A stretch of DNA of 64,000 nucleotides, from the NCBI RefSeq assembly GCF_021800405.1, contig NZ_CP084550.1, positions 1,674,001-1,738,000 on the forward strand. The letters are read 5' to 3'. Positions within the stretch are counted from its first letter, which is position 1. Each line of letters opens with the position of its first letter. Below the pieces are notes generated by a model that had not been told where the DNA came from, did no database searches, and saw only the letters and a list, made by a program, of their open reading frames with translations. This DNA comes from Arthrobacter sp. FW306-07-I (GTDB taxonomy: Bacteria; Actinomycetota; Actinomycetes; Actinomycetales; Micrococcaceae). Of the stretch, positions 26,013-35,334 are shown piece after piece. The translations under genes were made by a program, and so were the position numbers.

Positions 26013-27956
26013 ATGGCCGAGCACAACGGTGGCAACCGCGGCAACGACCGCGGCGCGTTCCGCGGCAACAACAACTCCGGCGGTGAGCCCCGCGGCTTTA
26101 GGTCGCGGTCTGACCGGGACGGCAACAATTTCTCCCGCGGTGGAGCTACCGGAGGCGGGGAGCGTAAATCCTACGAGGATCGTGACCGGAAGCCCTTTGG
26201 TGATCGTCCGCGTCGTGATGGTGAGGGTGACCGTCGTGGTTTCGGTGGCGGCAGTGATCGTGATCGGAAGCCCTTTGGTGATCGTCCGCGTCCTGATGGT
26301 GAGGGTGACCGTCGTGGTTTCGGTGGCGGCGGTGATCGTGATCGGAAGCCCTTTGGTGATCGTCCGCGTCGTGATGGTGAGGGTGACCGTCGTGGTTTCG
26401 GTGGCGGCGGTGATCGTGATCGGAAGCCCTTTGGTGATCGTCCGCGTCGTGATGGTGAGGGTGACCGTCGTGGTTTCGGTGGCGGCGGTGACCGTGATCG
26501 GAAGCCTTATGGTGATCGTCCGCGTCGTGATGGTGAGGGTGACCGTCGTGGTTTCGGTGGCGGCGCTGATCGTGACCGTAAGCCTTATGGTGATCGTCCG
26601 CGTCGTGATGGTGAGGGTGACCGTCGTGGTTTCGGTGGCGGCGCTGATCGTGACCGTAAGCCTTATGGTGATCGTCCGCGCCGTGATGGTGAGGGTGAGC
26701 GCCGTGGGTTCGGTGGCGACAACCGCAAACCGTTTGGCGACCGGCAGGAACGTGCGCCCCGCAGCTTTGACCGCCGAGACTCACGTGCCGAGTCCGGCCG
26801 CGGCGCAGGCCCCCGTGATTCCGGCCCCCGCAGCTTCGGCCGCGACCGCCAGGAGGAACGCCCCGCGCGCGTGCCCAACGCCGCGGACCTTCGCAGCGCC
26901 AACCGCCCTGACCGGGAACGCTCACCCGAAATCGACGAGGACGTCACGGGCAAGGAGCTCGACCGCGCCACGCAGCACCAGATCAAGACGCTCGAGTCCA
27001 AGAGCGCGGAATGGGTGGCCCGCCACCTGGTCATGGCCGGACGCCTGATTGATGACGAGCCCGAGCTGGCCTTCCAGCACGCCCTTGCCGCCAGCCGTCG
27101 CGGCGGACGGCTGGCGGCCGTGCGTGAAGCCGTAGGACTGACTGCTTACGCTGCCGGCCACTACGGTGAAGCGCTCCGCGAGTTCCGCACCTTCCGGCGC
27201 ATCAGCGGCTCCAACGTGCATCTGCCCGTGATGGCCGACTGTGAACGTGGCCTGGGCCGGCCCGACCGCGCCCTGGACGTTGCCCGCTCGGAGGAAGCCC
27301 AGGATCTGGATGCTCCCGGCAAGGTTGAACTGGCCATTGTTGCCGCCGGCGCCCGGACCGACCTGGGACAGCTGGACGCGGCAGTGGCGGAGCTCGAGAT
27401 CCCGCAGCTGGATATCAACCGTGCATTCTCCTACAGCCCGCGTCTGTTCCGTGCCTACGCCGACGCACTTGCTGCGGTAGGTCGCGACGACGAGTCGCAG
27501 AAGTGGGGCCGGCAGGCTGTAGTGGCGGAAAATGCCCTGGGCCAGGGTGCGGATGAGGAACCTGACATCATCGACCTCGGCTGGGACGAGGAAGAAGAGG
27601 CCCGGGAAGAGGCTGAACGCCGCCGGATGCTGGACCGTGCTTCCAAGGCTTCCGGAGCTGAAAGCGGCGGCGATACCGGCACCGATACAACGGCAGCCGA
27701 CCACGAGGTCACAGCTACGGAGAGCCCACGCGCCACCGAAGCGAAGGCTGTCCAGGACGGCGGCATCGATGACCAGGAGGCCGACTACTTCGTCTCTGAC
27801 GACGCCGAATCGGACCAGGACTCGGTGGAACACGACGAGCTTGACCCCGAAGCTGCGCACGAGCCCGGCAACGGGGACCAGGTGGAAGACCAGGACGCCG
27901 CGGAACACCACCACGACGGCGCGGACACCTTTGCGAATGAAGAACGGCGGGACTGA
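26013..27956 (+). CDS. TPR-like protein with Arg/Gly-rich tandem repeat and acidic tail
   Basis: 647 residues in three parts. Residues 1-~260 are disordered and basic, with seven 26-residue repeats of the type DRDRKPFGDRPRRDGEG plus DRRGFGGGG. A helical TPR-like domain spans about 310-530 (KTLESKSAEWVARHLVMAG, GHYGEALREFRTFR). The C-terminal ~115 residues are strongly acidic. ATG at 26013 with AGGAGG 8 bases upstream. It is positional counterpart of mycobacterial Rv1691, whose role is, to my knowledge, unknown. The Arg/Gly repeat resembles RNA-binding tails of DEAD-box helicases, so an RNA or ribosome role is a guess, helped by its place just after the rRNA operon. The HAD gene follows 6 bases later. 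Confidence 0.85.
   Translation: MAEHNGGNRGNDRGAFRGNNNSGGEPRGFRSRSDRDGNNFSRGGATGGGERKSYEDRDRKPFGDRPRRDGEGDRRGFGGGSDRDRKPFGDRPRPDGEGDRRGFGGGGDRDRKPFGDRPRRDGEGDRRGFGGGGDRDRKPFGDRPRRDGEGDRRGFGGGGDRDRKPYGDRPRRDGEGDRRGFGGGADRDRKPYGDRPRRDGEGDRRGFGGGADRDRKPYGDRPRRDGEGERRGFGGDNRKPFGDRQERAPRSFDRRDSRAESGRGAGPRDSGPRSFGRDRQEERPARVPNAADLRSANRPDRERSPEIDEDVTGKELDRATQHQIKTLESKSAEWVARHLVMAGRLIDDEPELAFQHALAASRRGGRLAAVREAVGLTAYAAGHYGEALREFRTFRRISGSNVHLPVMADCERGLGRPDRALDVARSEEAQDLDAPGKVELAIVAAGARTDLGQLDAAVAELEIPQLDINRAFSYSPRLFRAYADALAAVGRDDESQKWGRQAVVAENALGQGADEEPDIIDLGWDEEEEAREEAERRRMLDRASKASGAESGGDTGTDTTAADHEVTATESPRATEAKAVQDGGIDDQEADYFVSDDAESDQDSVEHDELDPEAAHEPGNGDQVEDQDAAEHHHDGADTFANEERRD
26178..26720 (+). repeat. 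78-bp tandem repeat, seven copies, in frame
   Basis: Seven consecutive 78-bp units inside the preceding gene, nearly identical at the DNA level; the last is divergent at its end. Units 1-4 encode KPFGD and units 5-7 KPYGD. Codon choice in the repeat (many cgt, gat, ggt) differs from the C-rich third positions around it, suggesting recent amplification of one unit. Confidence 0.93.
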
Positions 27957-27962
27957 CCACCC

Positions 27963-28952
27963 ATGACTGACGTTTCCCTGGTTTCCCGCTTCGATGCCCT
28001 GCTGGCCGACCTGGATGGCGTGGTGTATGCGGGACCGCATGCAATCCCCGGGGCAGTGGAATCGCTGAAGAAGCTCTCCGGGCTGGGCATCGGTTTGGGC
28101 TACGTGACGAACAACGCCTCCCGTTCGCCTGCGGAGGTTGCAGCCCACCTGCGCGAGCTGGGTGCGCCCGCCGAGGACAACCAGGTGGTCAGTTCCTCGC
28201 AGGCGGCGGCGGACCTGCTGGCGTCGCTGCTGGCTCCGGGGTCACGGATCCTCATCACTGGCAGTCCGGCGCTGGCCCGGGAAATCGAGCTGGCCGGTCT
28301 GGTGCCAGTGGGCAGCCAGGACGAGGAACCGGTGGCGGTGGTGCAGGGCTTCAGCCCCGGCATTGGGTGGAAGGAGCTGGCGGAAGCCACCTATGTGGTG
28401 AACGCCGGCGCCCTCTGGGTGGCGACCAACACGGACATGACGATTCCACAGGCTCGGGGGATCGCCCCGGGGAACGGCACCCTGGTTGCTGCTGTCGCCG
28501 CGGCTACTGCGCAGCAGCCTAGGGTCGCAGGTAAGCCGGAGGCGCCTTTGTTCCACTCCGCTGCCAAACGTCTTGGGGCCGAGCGTCCGCTGGTGGTGGG
28601 GGACCGGCTGGACACGGACATCCTGGGCGGCAACAACGCCGGCTTCGCCACCGTGGCGGTGCTGACCGGCGTCGACACCCGCGAAACAATCCTTGCGGCG
28701 CGTTCCGCGGAACGACCCAACTACATCATCGGGAACCTGACGGACCTGCACCGCCCGTACCCGGACGTGACGCACGACGACGGCACCTACGTGTGCGGCG
28801 AAGCGACGGCACGCGTGGCCAACGGAGCGGTGGGCATCATCGGCAGCCAGGACAACCTGGACTCCTGGCGGGCGGCCTGCGCTGCCTGGTGGGCGGAGAT
28901 GCCAGAGGCTGCAACCCCGCAGGCGCCCAAGCTGGTGTGGCTCAATCACTAG
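27963..28952 (+). CDS. HAD-IIA family phosphatase, NagD/glycerol-3-phosphate phosphatase type
   Basis: 329 residues. Nucleophile motif LLADLDGVVYAG (DxD at about 14-16), motif II YVTNNASRS, and motif III/IV VVGDRLDTDILGGNNAGF. The cap between them is of the C2 type. The positional counterpart Rv1692 in M. tuberculosis is a glycerol-3-phosphate phosphatase, so the same activity is likely but not shown here. It sits 6 bases after the TPR gene. Its TAG stop doubles as the first bases of a -10 hexamer for the next gene. Confidence 0.85.
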   Translation: MTDVSLVSRFDALLADLDGVVYAGPHAIPGAVESLKKLSGLGIGLGYVTNNASRSPAEVAAHLRELGAPAEDNQVVSSSQAAADLLASLLAPGSRILITGSPALAREIELAGLVPVGSQDEEPVAVVQGFSPGIGWKELAEATYVVNAGALWVATNTDMTIPQARGIAPGNGTLVAAVAAATAQQPRVAGKPEAPLFHSAAKRLGAERPLVVGDRLDTDILGGNNAGFATVAVLTGVDTRETILAARSAERPNYIIGNLTDLHRPYPDVTHDDGTYVCGEATARVANGAVGIIGSQDNLDSWRAACAAWWAEMPEAATPQAPKLVWLNH

Positions 28953-28955
28953 ACT
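28950..28955 (+). promoter_or_regulatory. -10 element TAGACT overlapping a stop codon
   Basis: TAGACT begins with the TAG stop of the HAD gene, then six bases (ggttcc), then the ATG at 28962. It predicts a leaderless transcript starting inside the operon. Confidence 0.5.
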
Positions 28956-28961
28956 GGTTCC

Positions 28962-29225
28962 ATGACTGAGCTGACCGAACCGGACGACTCGACAGCCCAG
29001 CCTGCCCCGGAGTGGCCGCAACCCGTCGCCCGGGAGAATGGGCAGCACATCAGCGATCCGCAGGTGGCACGGGCCGTGGCAAGGCTTTCCGGGATCCCAG
29101 GCCTCCCTGCGGCTGACCATGAAGCTGTCTACAACGGGCTCCACGACGAACTGCTGGCAGCCCTGAACAGCGATTCCATCGACCAGGTCAGGGCGGCAAC
29201 CGGCCGCGCCGGCGGGGCAGCCTGA
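28962..29225 (+). CDS. Small conserved protein upstream of tlyA
   Basis: 87 residues, positional counterpart of Rv1693. The first 35 residues are acidic/proline-rich; the rest is a short helical region (ISDPQVARAVARLSGIPG, then YNGLHDELLAALN). No known domain or catalytic motif is recognised. ATG 28962 is preceded by a -10-like hexamer and no ribosome site. The stop shares one base with the tlyA ATG (TGATG), so it is translationally linked to tlyA and may work with it; that is inference from order alone. Confidence 0.8.
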   Translation: MTELTEPDDSTAQPAPEWPQPVARENGQHISDPQVARAVARLSGIPGLPAADHEAVYNGLHDELLAALNSDSIDQVRAATGRAGGAA

Positions 29226-30040
29226 TGCCGGTCCGCCTCGACCAGGCCCTGGTGGCCCGCGGCCTGGCGAGGTCGCGCACGCATGCAGCGTCGCTCATCG
29301 CCGGGGGCAAAGTCACCTCGGGCGGCCACGTCCTCGCCAAAGCCTCCCTGCAAGTTGACGAAAGCCGGGACCTCGCCGTCGAACTCGATGACCAGGACAC
29401 CTACGCCAGCCGCGCCGCCCACAAGCTGGCCGGCGCCCTGGACGCCTTCCCCGAGGTGTTGCCGCAGGGCAAAAGGTGCCTCGACGCGGGTGCCTCGACC
29501 GGAGGTTTCACCGACGTCCTGCTTCGGCGCGGCGCCGCGCACGTGGTGGCGGTCGACGTCGGGCACGGCCAGTTGGTGCCACACCTCCGCAACGATCCCC
29601 GCGTGGACGTCCACGAGGGGATGAACGTCAGGTACATGGCCCCGGCCGACATTGGCGGCCCCGCCGCCCTGACCGTGGCGGACCTGTCCTTCATCTCCCT
29701 CACCCTGGTGGTGCAGCCGCTGGCGGACTGCACCGAACCGGGCGGTGACCTGGTGCTGATGGTCAAGCCGCAGTTCGAGATCGGCAAGGACCGGCTGGCC
29801 CGCACCGGGGTGGTCACCTCGGAGCGTGAGCGGCGGATGGCGGTCGAAAAGGTTGCCAAGGCAGCGCTCGACGCAAGGCTGGACCTCTGCGGCCTGGCGC
29901 CCAGTCCGTTGCCCGGACAGGACGGAAACGTCGAATACTTCCTGTGGATAAAACGCAGGATCAGCAAAGACTTGCCTAAGATCGAAGAGCGAGAGGCAGC
30001 AGCCGCTGCGTTGCTCGGACAAATCTGGCCGAACCACTAG
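29225..30040 (+). CDS. tlyA: TlyA family rRNA (cytidine-2'-O)-methyltransferase
   Basis: 271 residues: an N-terminal S4 RNA-binding domain (1-60) and a FtsJ-like Rossmann methyltransferase with the SAM loop CLDAGASTGGFTDVLL. The catalytic tetrad is intact: K67, D153, K181, E237. In mycobacteria TlyA methylates both 16S and 23S rRNA and its presence makes ribosomes sensitive to capreomycin; the long two-substrate type (with intact short N-terminal extension) is likely here. The ATG shares a base with the preceding stop. Confidence 0.93.
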   Translation: MPVRLDQALVARGLARSRTHAASLIAGGKVTSGGHVLAKASLQVDESRDLAVELDDQDTYASRAAHKLAGALDAFPEVLPQGKRCLDAGASTGGFTDVLLRRGAAHVVAVDVGHGQLVPHLRNDPRVDVHEGMNVRYMAPADIGGPAALTVADLSFISLTLVVQPLADCTEPGGDLVLMVKPQFEIGKDRLARTGVVTSERERRMAVEKVAKAALDARLDLCGLAPSPLPGQDGNVEYFLWIKRRISKDLPKIEEREAAAAALLGQIWPNH

Positions 30041-30053
30041 AGAGCGGAACCTG

Positions 30054-31079
30054 ATGAGCAGGCGTGTACTGGTCCTTGCCCACACCGGCCGCGAGGAGTC
30101 ACTGAAAGCCGCCTGGGAAGCCTGCGCCCTGCTGCACGCCTCGGGCATGGTCCCCGTGATGCAGGAGTCCGAGCTGGGGGACATGGAGCGGTTCTTCGGG
30201 CACCTGGCCCAGCCGGTGGAAGTGCTCCACGACCACGTGCAGCTGCCCGATGTTGAACTAGTCATGGTCCTCGGCGGCGACGGGACCATCCTGCGGGCCG
30301 CCGAACTGGTCCGCGAGGTGGATGTCCCGCTGCTGGGCGTTAACCTGGGCCACGTGGGGTTCCTGGCCGAAAGTGAACGGGCGGACCTGGCCCAAACCGT
30401 CGAGTGGATCGCCAGCCGCGAGTACACGGTGGAAGAGCGCATGACCATCGACGTTCAGGTCTGGGTCCGTGGCCAAAAGATTTGGCACACCTGGGCTTTA
30501 AACGAGGCCGCCATCGAGAAAGCCAACCGTGAACGGATGCTGGAAGTGGTGACCGAGGTGGACGAACGTCCGCTGACGTCCTTTGGCTCCGACGGCATTG
30601 TCCTGGCCACTCCCACCGGATCCACGGCGTACGCGTTCTCCGCCGGCGGACCCGTCGTGTGGCCGGAAGTGGAGGCGCTGGTGATCGTGCCCATCAGTGC
30701 CCATGCGCTCTTCGCCAAGCCGCTCGTCGTATCGCCCCGGTCCAGGCTGGCGGTTGAGGTGCTGGGCCGGACCGACGCCCAGGGGGTCCTGTGGTGCGAC
30801 GGGCGGCGCTCGGTGGACCTGCCGCCCGGCGCCCGCGTGGAAGTGACCAAGTCAGCCACCCCGGTCCGGCTGGCCCGCACCCACCAGACCCCGTTCTCGG
30901 CACGCCTGGTCCGCAAGTTCGAGCTGCCCATCCACGGCTGGCGCGGGCCACTGCCCAAGTCCGACGCCGTACACACCGGCCCCATCCCCGTGGTGCGCAC
31001 GCCCCGGCCCATGCCGCCGCTGCCCGTACCGCACGTTGAGAACCCGGACAGCGATCCCGATCCGTCGACTGCAAAGTGA
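30054..31079 (+). CDS. nadK: NAD kinase
   Basis: Phosphorylates NAD to NADP with ATP (and in actinobacteria often polyphosphate). 341 residues. The GGDGT motif lies in VMVLGGDGTILRAAE near residue 75; the conserved NEAAIEK and TPTGSTAYAFSAGGP segments follow. The last ~45 residues are a proline-rich tail beyond the usual fold. It lies 13 bases after tlyA and 4 bases before recN, the widely conserved tlyA-nadK-recN order. Confidence 0.95.
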   Translation: MSRRVLVLAHTGREESLKAAWEACALLHASGMVPVMQESELGDMERFFGHLAQPVEVLHDHVQLPDVELVMVLGGDGTILRAAELVREVDVPLLGVNLGHVGFLAESERADLAQTVEWIASREYTVEERMTIDVQVWVRGQKIWHTWALNEAAIEKANRERMLEVVTEVDERPLTSFGSDGIVLATPTGSTAYAFSAGGPVVWPEVEALVIVPISAHALFAKPLVVSPRSRLAVEVLGRTDAQGVLWCDGRRSVDLPPGARVEVTKSATPVRLARTHQTPFSARLVRKFELPIHGWRGPLPKSDAVHTGPIPVVRTPRPMPPLPVPHVENPDSDPDPSTAK

Positions 31080-31083
31080 ATCC

Positions 31084-32823
31084 ATGCTTGAAGAACTGAG
31101 AATCCGCGATCTGGGCGTCATCACCGACGCAACGCTTCCGCTCGGCCCGGGACTGAGCGTGGTGACCGGTGAAACCGGCGCCGGAAAGACCATGGTGGTC
31201 ACCGCCGTCGGACTGCTGCTGGGCGCCCGCTCGGACGCAGGGGCCGTCCGCAGCGGTGCGAAGAGCGCCACCGCCGAAGCCGTGCTCAAGCTTGAGACCG
31301 GACATCCCGCCGTCGCCCGTGCCCTCGAAGCCGGCGCCGACGCTGAGGAGTTCGACGGAGGCACTGAACTGATCCTGGCCCGCCGGCTGGGTGCGGACGG
31401 ACGGAGCCGCGCGTTCCTTGGCGGCCGCGCCGCACCCGTGGGCGTCCTGGCCGAGATCGGCGAATCGTTGGTGGTGGTGCACGGCCAGACGGACCAGATC
31501 CGGCTCAAGGGCGCCACGGCCCAGCGCGAAGCCCTGGACAAGTTCGCCGGCGAGGCACTGGCCAAACCCCTGGTCGCCTACCAGGACCTGTACAGCCGGT
31601 GGAAGGCCAGCCAGGCGGAACTGCATGCCCTGCGCAGCGCCGCCCGTGACAGGCTCCGCGAAGCTGAATCCCTGGAGGCGGCCCTGGCGGAGATCGATGA
31701 GGTGGACCCACAGCCGGGGGAGGACGAGCTGCTCAAGGCCGAGGCCGTGAAGCTTGCCAATGTTGAGGAACTGCGAATTGCCGCCAGCACAGCGCACCAA
31801 GCCCTCATTGCCGAGGACTTCGGCGAAGCGGGTGACGCCACCACCCTGGTGGACTCGGCCAAACGGACCCTTGAACACGTGGCCGAGCACGACGCCGAGC
31901 TGGGATCTGCGGCCGCGCGCCTGGCCGAGGTGGGCTTTCTGCTCAACGACATCGCCACCGAGCTGGCCAGCTACCAGGCGGGCCTGGACTCCGAGGGCCC
32001 GGAACGGCTCGCCGAGATCGAAGACCGGCGCGCCGCCCTGGCCAAGCTGGTCCGCAAATACGCCCCCACCATCGATGAGGTGCTGGAGTGGGCGGAGAAG
32101 GCACGCGTCCGGTTCGACGAGCTGCAGGACGATTCCTCCCGCATCGAGGCCCTGGACGGGGAAGTGGTCCGCGCCGAAGCGGACCTGAAGAAGCAGTCGG
32201 CGGCCATCAGCAAGATCCGGGCCAAGGCCGCCAAGGACCTCTCCGCCCGGGTCAGCGCCGAATTGAAGGCCCTGGCCATGGCCGACGCCACCCTGGTGAT
32301 CAACCTCGACCCCGCCGCGCAGCTGGGCCCTTACGGCGCGGACGAGATCAGCTTCCTGCTGCAGCCGCACTCGGGCGCCCCGGCCCGGCCGCTGGGCAAG
32401 GGTGCCTCCGGTGGTGAGCTCTCCCGCGTGATGCTGGCCATCGAAGTGGTGCTGGCCGCCGTCGATCCCGTCCCCACATTTGTCTTCGACGAAGTGGACG
32501 CGGGCGTGGGTGGGCGCGCCGCCGTCGAGATCGGCCGGCGGCTGGCCATGTTGGCACGCCACGTGCAGGTGCTGGTGGTCACGCACCTTCCGCAGGTGGC
32601 CGCCTTCGCGGACCAGCACATCACCGTGACCAAGACATCGGTCAGGGGAGCCGACGGCGGCACCGCCACCGGGTTCACCTCCAGTGACGTCCGGCTGCTT
32701 GACGGACCGGAGCGGGTGCGTGAGCTTGCGCGCATGCTGGCGGGCCAGGAGGACTCGGAATCGGCGCAGGCGCACGCCCAGGAACTGCTGGACGACGCCA
32801 AACTCCTGCCGCAGCGGGCCTGA
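31084..32823 (+). CDS. recN: DNA repair ATPase RecN
   Basis: SMC-like protein acting at double-strand breaks. 579 residues. Walker A GETGAGKT is at residues 29-36. Two long coiled-coil segments meet at a central hinge, and the C-terminal half has the ABC signature [15 protein letters not shown] and Walker [13 protein letters not shown]. The ATG at 31084 gives the family start [13 protein letters not shown]; an in-frame upstream codon at 31036 would overlap nadK. No LexA (SOS) box is visible because the gene is inside the operon. Confidence 0.95.
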   Translation: MLEELRIRDLGVITDATLPLGPGLSVVTGETGAGKTMVVTAVGLLLGARSDAGAVRSGAKSATAEAVLKLETGHPAVARALEAGADAEEFDGGTELILARRLGADGRSRAFLGGRAAPVGVLAEIGESLVVVHGQTDQIRLKGATAQREALDKFAGEALAKPLVAYQDLYSRWKASQAELHALRSAARDRLREAESLEAALAEIDEVDPQPGEDELLKAEAVKLANVEELRIAASTAHQALIAEDFGEAGDATTLVDSAKRTLEHVAEHDAELGSAAARLAEVGFLLNDIATELASYQAGLDSEGPERLAEIEDRRAALAKLVRKYAPTIDEVLEWAEKARVRFDELQDDSSRIEALDGEVVRAEADLKKQSAAISKIRAKAAKDLSARVSAELKALAMADATLVINLDPAAQLGPYGADEISFLLQPHSGAPARPLGKGASGGELSRVMLAIEVVLAAVDPVPTFVFDEVDAGVGGRAAVEIGRRLAMLARHVQVLVVTHLPQVAAFADQHITVTKTSVRGADGGTATGFTSSDVRLLDGPERVRELARMLAGQEDSESAQAHAQELLDDAKLLPQRA

Positions 32824-32865
32824 GCGGGACGGCTCTGGCCACCCACGGGAAGGCGCAAATGATGA

Positions 32866-32871
32866 TAGGCT
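32866..32871 (+). promoter_or_regulatory. -10 element TAGGCT before pyrG
   Basis: TAGGCT identical to those before 11732 and 12302; eight bases separate it from the GTG at 32880. Confidence 0.45.
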
Positions 32872-32879
32872 CGAATTCC

Positions 32880-34649
32880 GTGGTGCAGCGATCAAATTCC
32901 CGTGTAAATTCCCGGTTCCCGGGCTCCTCCAAGACGACCAAGCATATTTTCGTCACTGGCGGTGTGGCGTCCTCGCTCGGTAAGGGACTGACGGCCTCCA
33001 GCCTTGGTCATCTACTGCGGGCACGCGGCCTGTCGGTCACGATGCAGAAGCTCGATCCCTATCTGAACGTGGATCCGGGCACGATGAACCCCTTCCAGCA
33101 CGGTGAGGTCTTCGTCACGGACGACGGCGCCGAGACGGACCTGGACATCGGGCACTACGAACGCTTCCTCGACGAGAACCTCGAAGGTTCTGCGAACGTG
33201 ACCACGGGGCAGGTGTACTCCACCGTTATCGCCAAGGAACGCCGGGGCGAATACCTCGGGGACACCGTTCAGGTCATCCCGCACATCACCGATGAGATCA
33301 AGCGCCGCATGCGGCTGCCCGCCGAGGGCAAGAACGCCCCGGACGTGATCATCACCGAAATCGGCGGCACCGTTGGCGATATCGAGTCCCAGCCCTTCCT
33401 GGAATCGGCCCGCCAGGTCCGCCAGGACATCGGCCGGAACAACGTGTTCTTCCTCCACGTCTCCTTGGTGCCCTACATCGGGCCTTCCCAGGAACTGAAG
33501 ACCAAGCCCACGCAGCACTCCGTGGCCGCGTTGCGCTCCATCGGCATCCAGCCCGAGGCCATCGTGATCCGGTCGGACCGCGAAGTGCCTGAGGCCATGC
33601 GGGAAAAGATCGGCCGCATGTGCGACGTCGACATCGACGCCGTGGTGAACGCCGCCGATGCCCCCAGCATCTACGACATCCCCAAGACCCTGCACGGCCA
33701 GGGACTGGACTCCTACATCGTCCGCGCCCTGGACCTGCCGTTCAAGGACGTCGACTGGACCAGCTGGGACCGCCTCCTCGAGGCCGTGCACAACCCCAAG
33801 CACCACGTCGAGATCGCCCTGGTGGGCAAGTACATCGACCTGCCGGACGCCTACCTTTCGGTCACCGAGGCGCTGCGGGCCGGCGGCTTCGCCAACGAGG
33901 CCAAGGTCAAGATCCGCTGGGTCCCGTCGGATGAGTGCGAGACCCGCGAAGGGGCCATAAAGGCCCTCGACGGCGTGGACGCCATCTGCGTTCCGGGCGG
34001 TTTCGGCATCCGCGGCCTCGAAGGCAAGCTGGGCGCGCTGAAGTTCGCCCGCGAAACCAAGCTGCCGGTCCTGGGCCTCTGCCTTGGCCTGCAGTGCATG
34101 GTGATCGAGTACGCCCGCAATGTGGTGGGGCTGGAAGGCGCCTCCTCCAGCGAGTTCGAGCCGGATTCAAAGTACCCCGTCATCGCCACCATGGAGGAGC
34201 AGCTGGAGTATGTCGAGGGCCGCGGCGACCTTGGCGGCACCATGCGCCTGGGCCTCTATGAAGCCAAGCTCGACGAAGGCTCCGTCATCGCCGGAACGTA
34301 CGGCAAGACCACCGTCAGCGAACGCCACCGGCACCGCTACGAGGTGAACAACAAGTACCGCCAGCAGATCGCGGATAAGGGCCTGGTCTTCTCCGGCACT
34401 TCCCCGGACGGCAAACTGGTGGAATTCGTCGAGTTGCCCGCCGACGTCCACCCGTACTACGTGGCCACGCAGGCGCACCCCGAGCTGAGCTCGCGGCCCA
34501 CGCGCCCGCACCCGCTGTTCGCCGGCCTGGTCAAGGCTGCCCTTGACCACCAGAACGCCAACCACCAGGGTGCAGGCCAGGCCGCAGCCGACACGGCGGC
34601 GGCCACGGACGGCGAGCCTGCAGCATCGGGTAGCGTTACCGCTAAGTAG
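32880..34649 (+). CDS. pyrG: CTP synthase
   Basis: Makes CTP from UTP, ATP and glutamine. 589 residues. The N-terminal amidoligase begins [18 protein letters not shown]. The class-I glutaminase domain carries the nucleophile in [10 protein letters not shown] and the His/Glu pair in [11 protein letters not shown] ~35-residue low-complexity C-terminal tail follows. The start is uncertain: in-frame ATGs at 32859 and 32862 contain or precede the predicted -10, so the GTG at 32880 (or 32883) after it is preferred as a leaderless start. Confidence 0.95.
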   Translation: MVQRSNSRVNSRFPGSSKTTKHIFVTGGVASSLGKGLTASSLGHLLRARGLSVTMQKLDPYLNVDPGTMNPFQHGEVFVTDDGAETDLDIGHYERFLDENLEGSANVTTGQVYSTVIAKERRGEYLGDTVQVIPHITDEIKRRMRLPAEGKNAPDVIITEIGGTVGDIESQPFLESARQVRQDIGRNNVFFLHVSLVPYIGPSQELKTKPTQHSVAALRSIGIQPEAIVIRSDREVPEAMREKIGRMCDVDIDAVVNAADAPSIYDIPKTLHGQGLDSYIVRALDLPFKDVDWTSWDRLLEAVHNPKHHVEIALVGKYIDLPDAYLSVTEALRAGGFANEAKVKIRWVPSDECETREGAIKALDGVDAICVPGGFGIRGLEGKLGALKFARETKLPVLGLCLGLQCMVIEYARNVVGLEGASSSEFEPDSKYPVIATMEEQLEYVEGRGDLGGTMRLGLYEAKLDEGSVIAGTYGKTTVSERHRHRYEVNNKYRQQIADKGLVFSGTSPDGKLVEFVELPADVHPYYVATQAHPELSSRPTRPHPLFAGLVKAALDHQNANHQGAGQAAADTAAATDGEPAASGSVTAK

Positions 34650-34674
34650 TCAAAAGAACACAAAGGACGGCGCG

Positions 34675-35334
34675 ATGCCTGGTACACCTGAAGCCACCCC
34701 TGCCAAACAGGTTTCGGATGCACCAAGCCCGCGCCGTCTTTTGTCGTCCGAGAAGGTCTATGAGGGCCGGATCTGGGACGTCGTCAGCGACACCTTCCAG
34801 CTCTCCGAGTCCGGGGACGCCCTCACCCGCGACTACATCGAACACCCCGGGGCGGTCGCGATCCTGCCCATGAACGACGAAGGCCAGATCCTCCTCCTGA
34901 AGCAGTACCGGCACCCGGTGGGCATGGATCTCTGGGAAGTCCCCGCCGGCCTGCTGGACGTCGAAGGCGAAGACTTCGTGGTGGGGGCGGCACGCGAACT
35001 TGCCGAAGAAGCGGACCTGGCGGCCGGGACCTGGAACGTCCTGGCCGACGTCTTCAACTCCCCGGGATCCTCCAGCGAAGCCATCCGCATCTACCTGGCC
35101 CGGGACCTCACCGAGGTGCCGCACCACGAACGGCACGAGCGGACGGACGAGGAAGCGGAAATCGAATTCCACTGGATCAGCCTGGACGACGCCGTGGCCT
35201 CCGTACTGGCCGGCCGCCTCCACAACCCGTCCGCCGTCGTCGGGATCCTTGCCGCCGCTGCCGCCCGGGCCGGCAACTACCAGGACCTCCGCCCCGCTGA
35301 CGCCCCCTGGCCCGCCCACCCCAGCCAGCGCTGA
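34675..35334 (+). CDS. Nudix hydrolase, ADP-ribose pyrophosphatase type
   Basis: 219 residues. The Nudix box is [24 protein letters not shown] in outline: the glutamates of REL-x-EE are intact, with one extra residue before the box's first glutamate and an aspartate where glycine is usual. Such spacing also occurs, as I recall, in mycobacterial Rv1700, its positional counterpart, an ADP-ribose pyrophosphatase. ATG 34675 has AAAGGA about 9 bases upstream. Its TGA shares a base with the xerD ATG. Confidence 0.88.
   Translation: MPGTPEATPAKQVSDAPSPRRLLSSEKVYEGRIWDVVSDTFQLSESGDALTRDYIEHPGAVAILPMNDEGQILLLKQYRHPVGMDLWEVPAGLLDVEGEDFVVGAARELAEEADLAAGTWNVLADVFNSPGSSSEAIRIYLARDLTEVPHHERHERTDEEAEIEFHWISLDDAVASVLAGRLHNPSAVVGILAAAAARAGNYQDLRPADAPWPAHPSQR

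Noticed and set aside
26146..26925. His/Asp-rich minus-strand frame that looks like a metal-binding protein
   Set aside because: It is the complement of the 78-bp tandem repeat, which lacks stops in several frames because its unit length is a multiple of three. The plus-strand frame has the ribosome site and a real downstream domain.
30694..32895. 733-codon open frame antisense to nadK and recN
   Set aside because: Same cause: complement of C/G-biased third positions. RecN and NadK are certain from their motifs.
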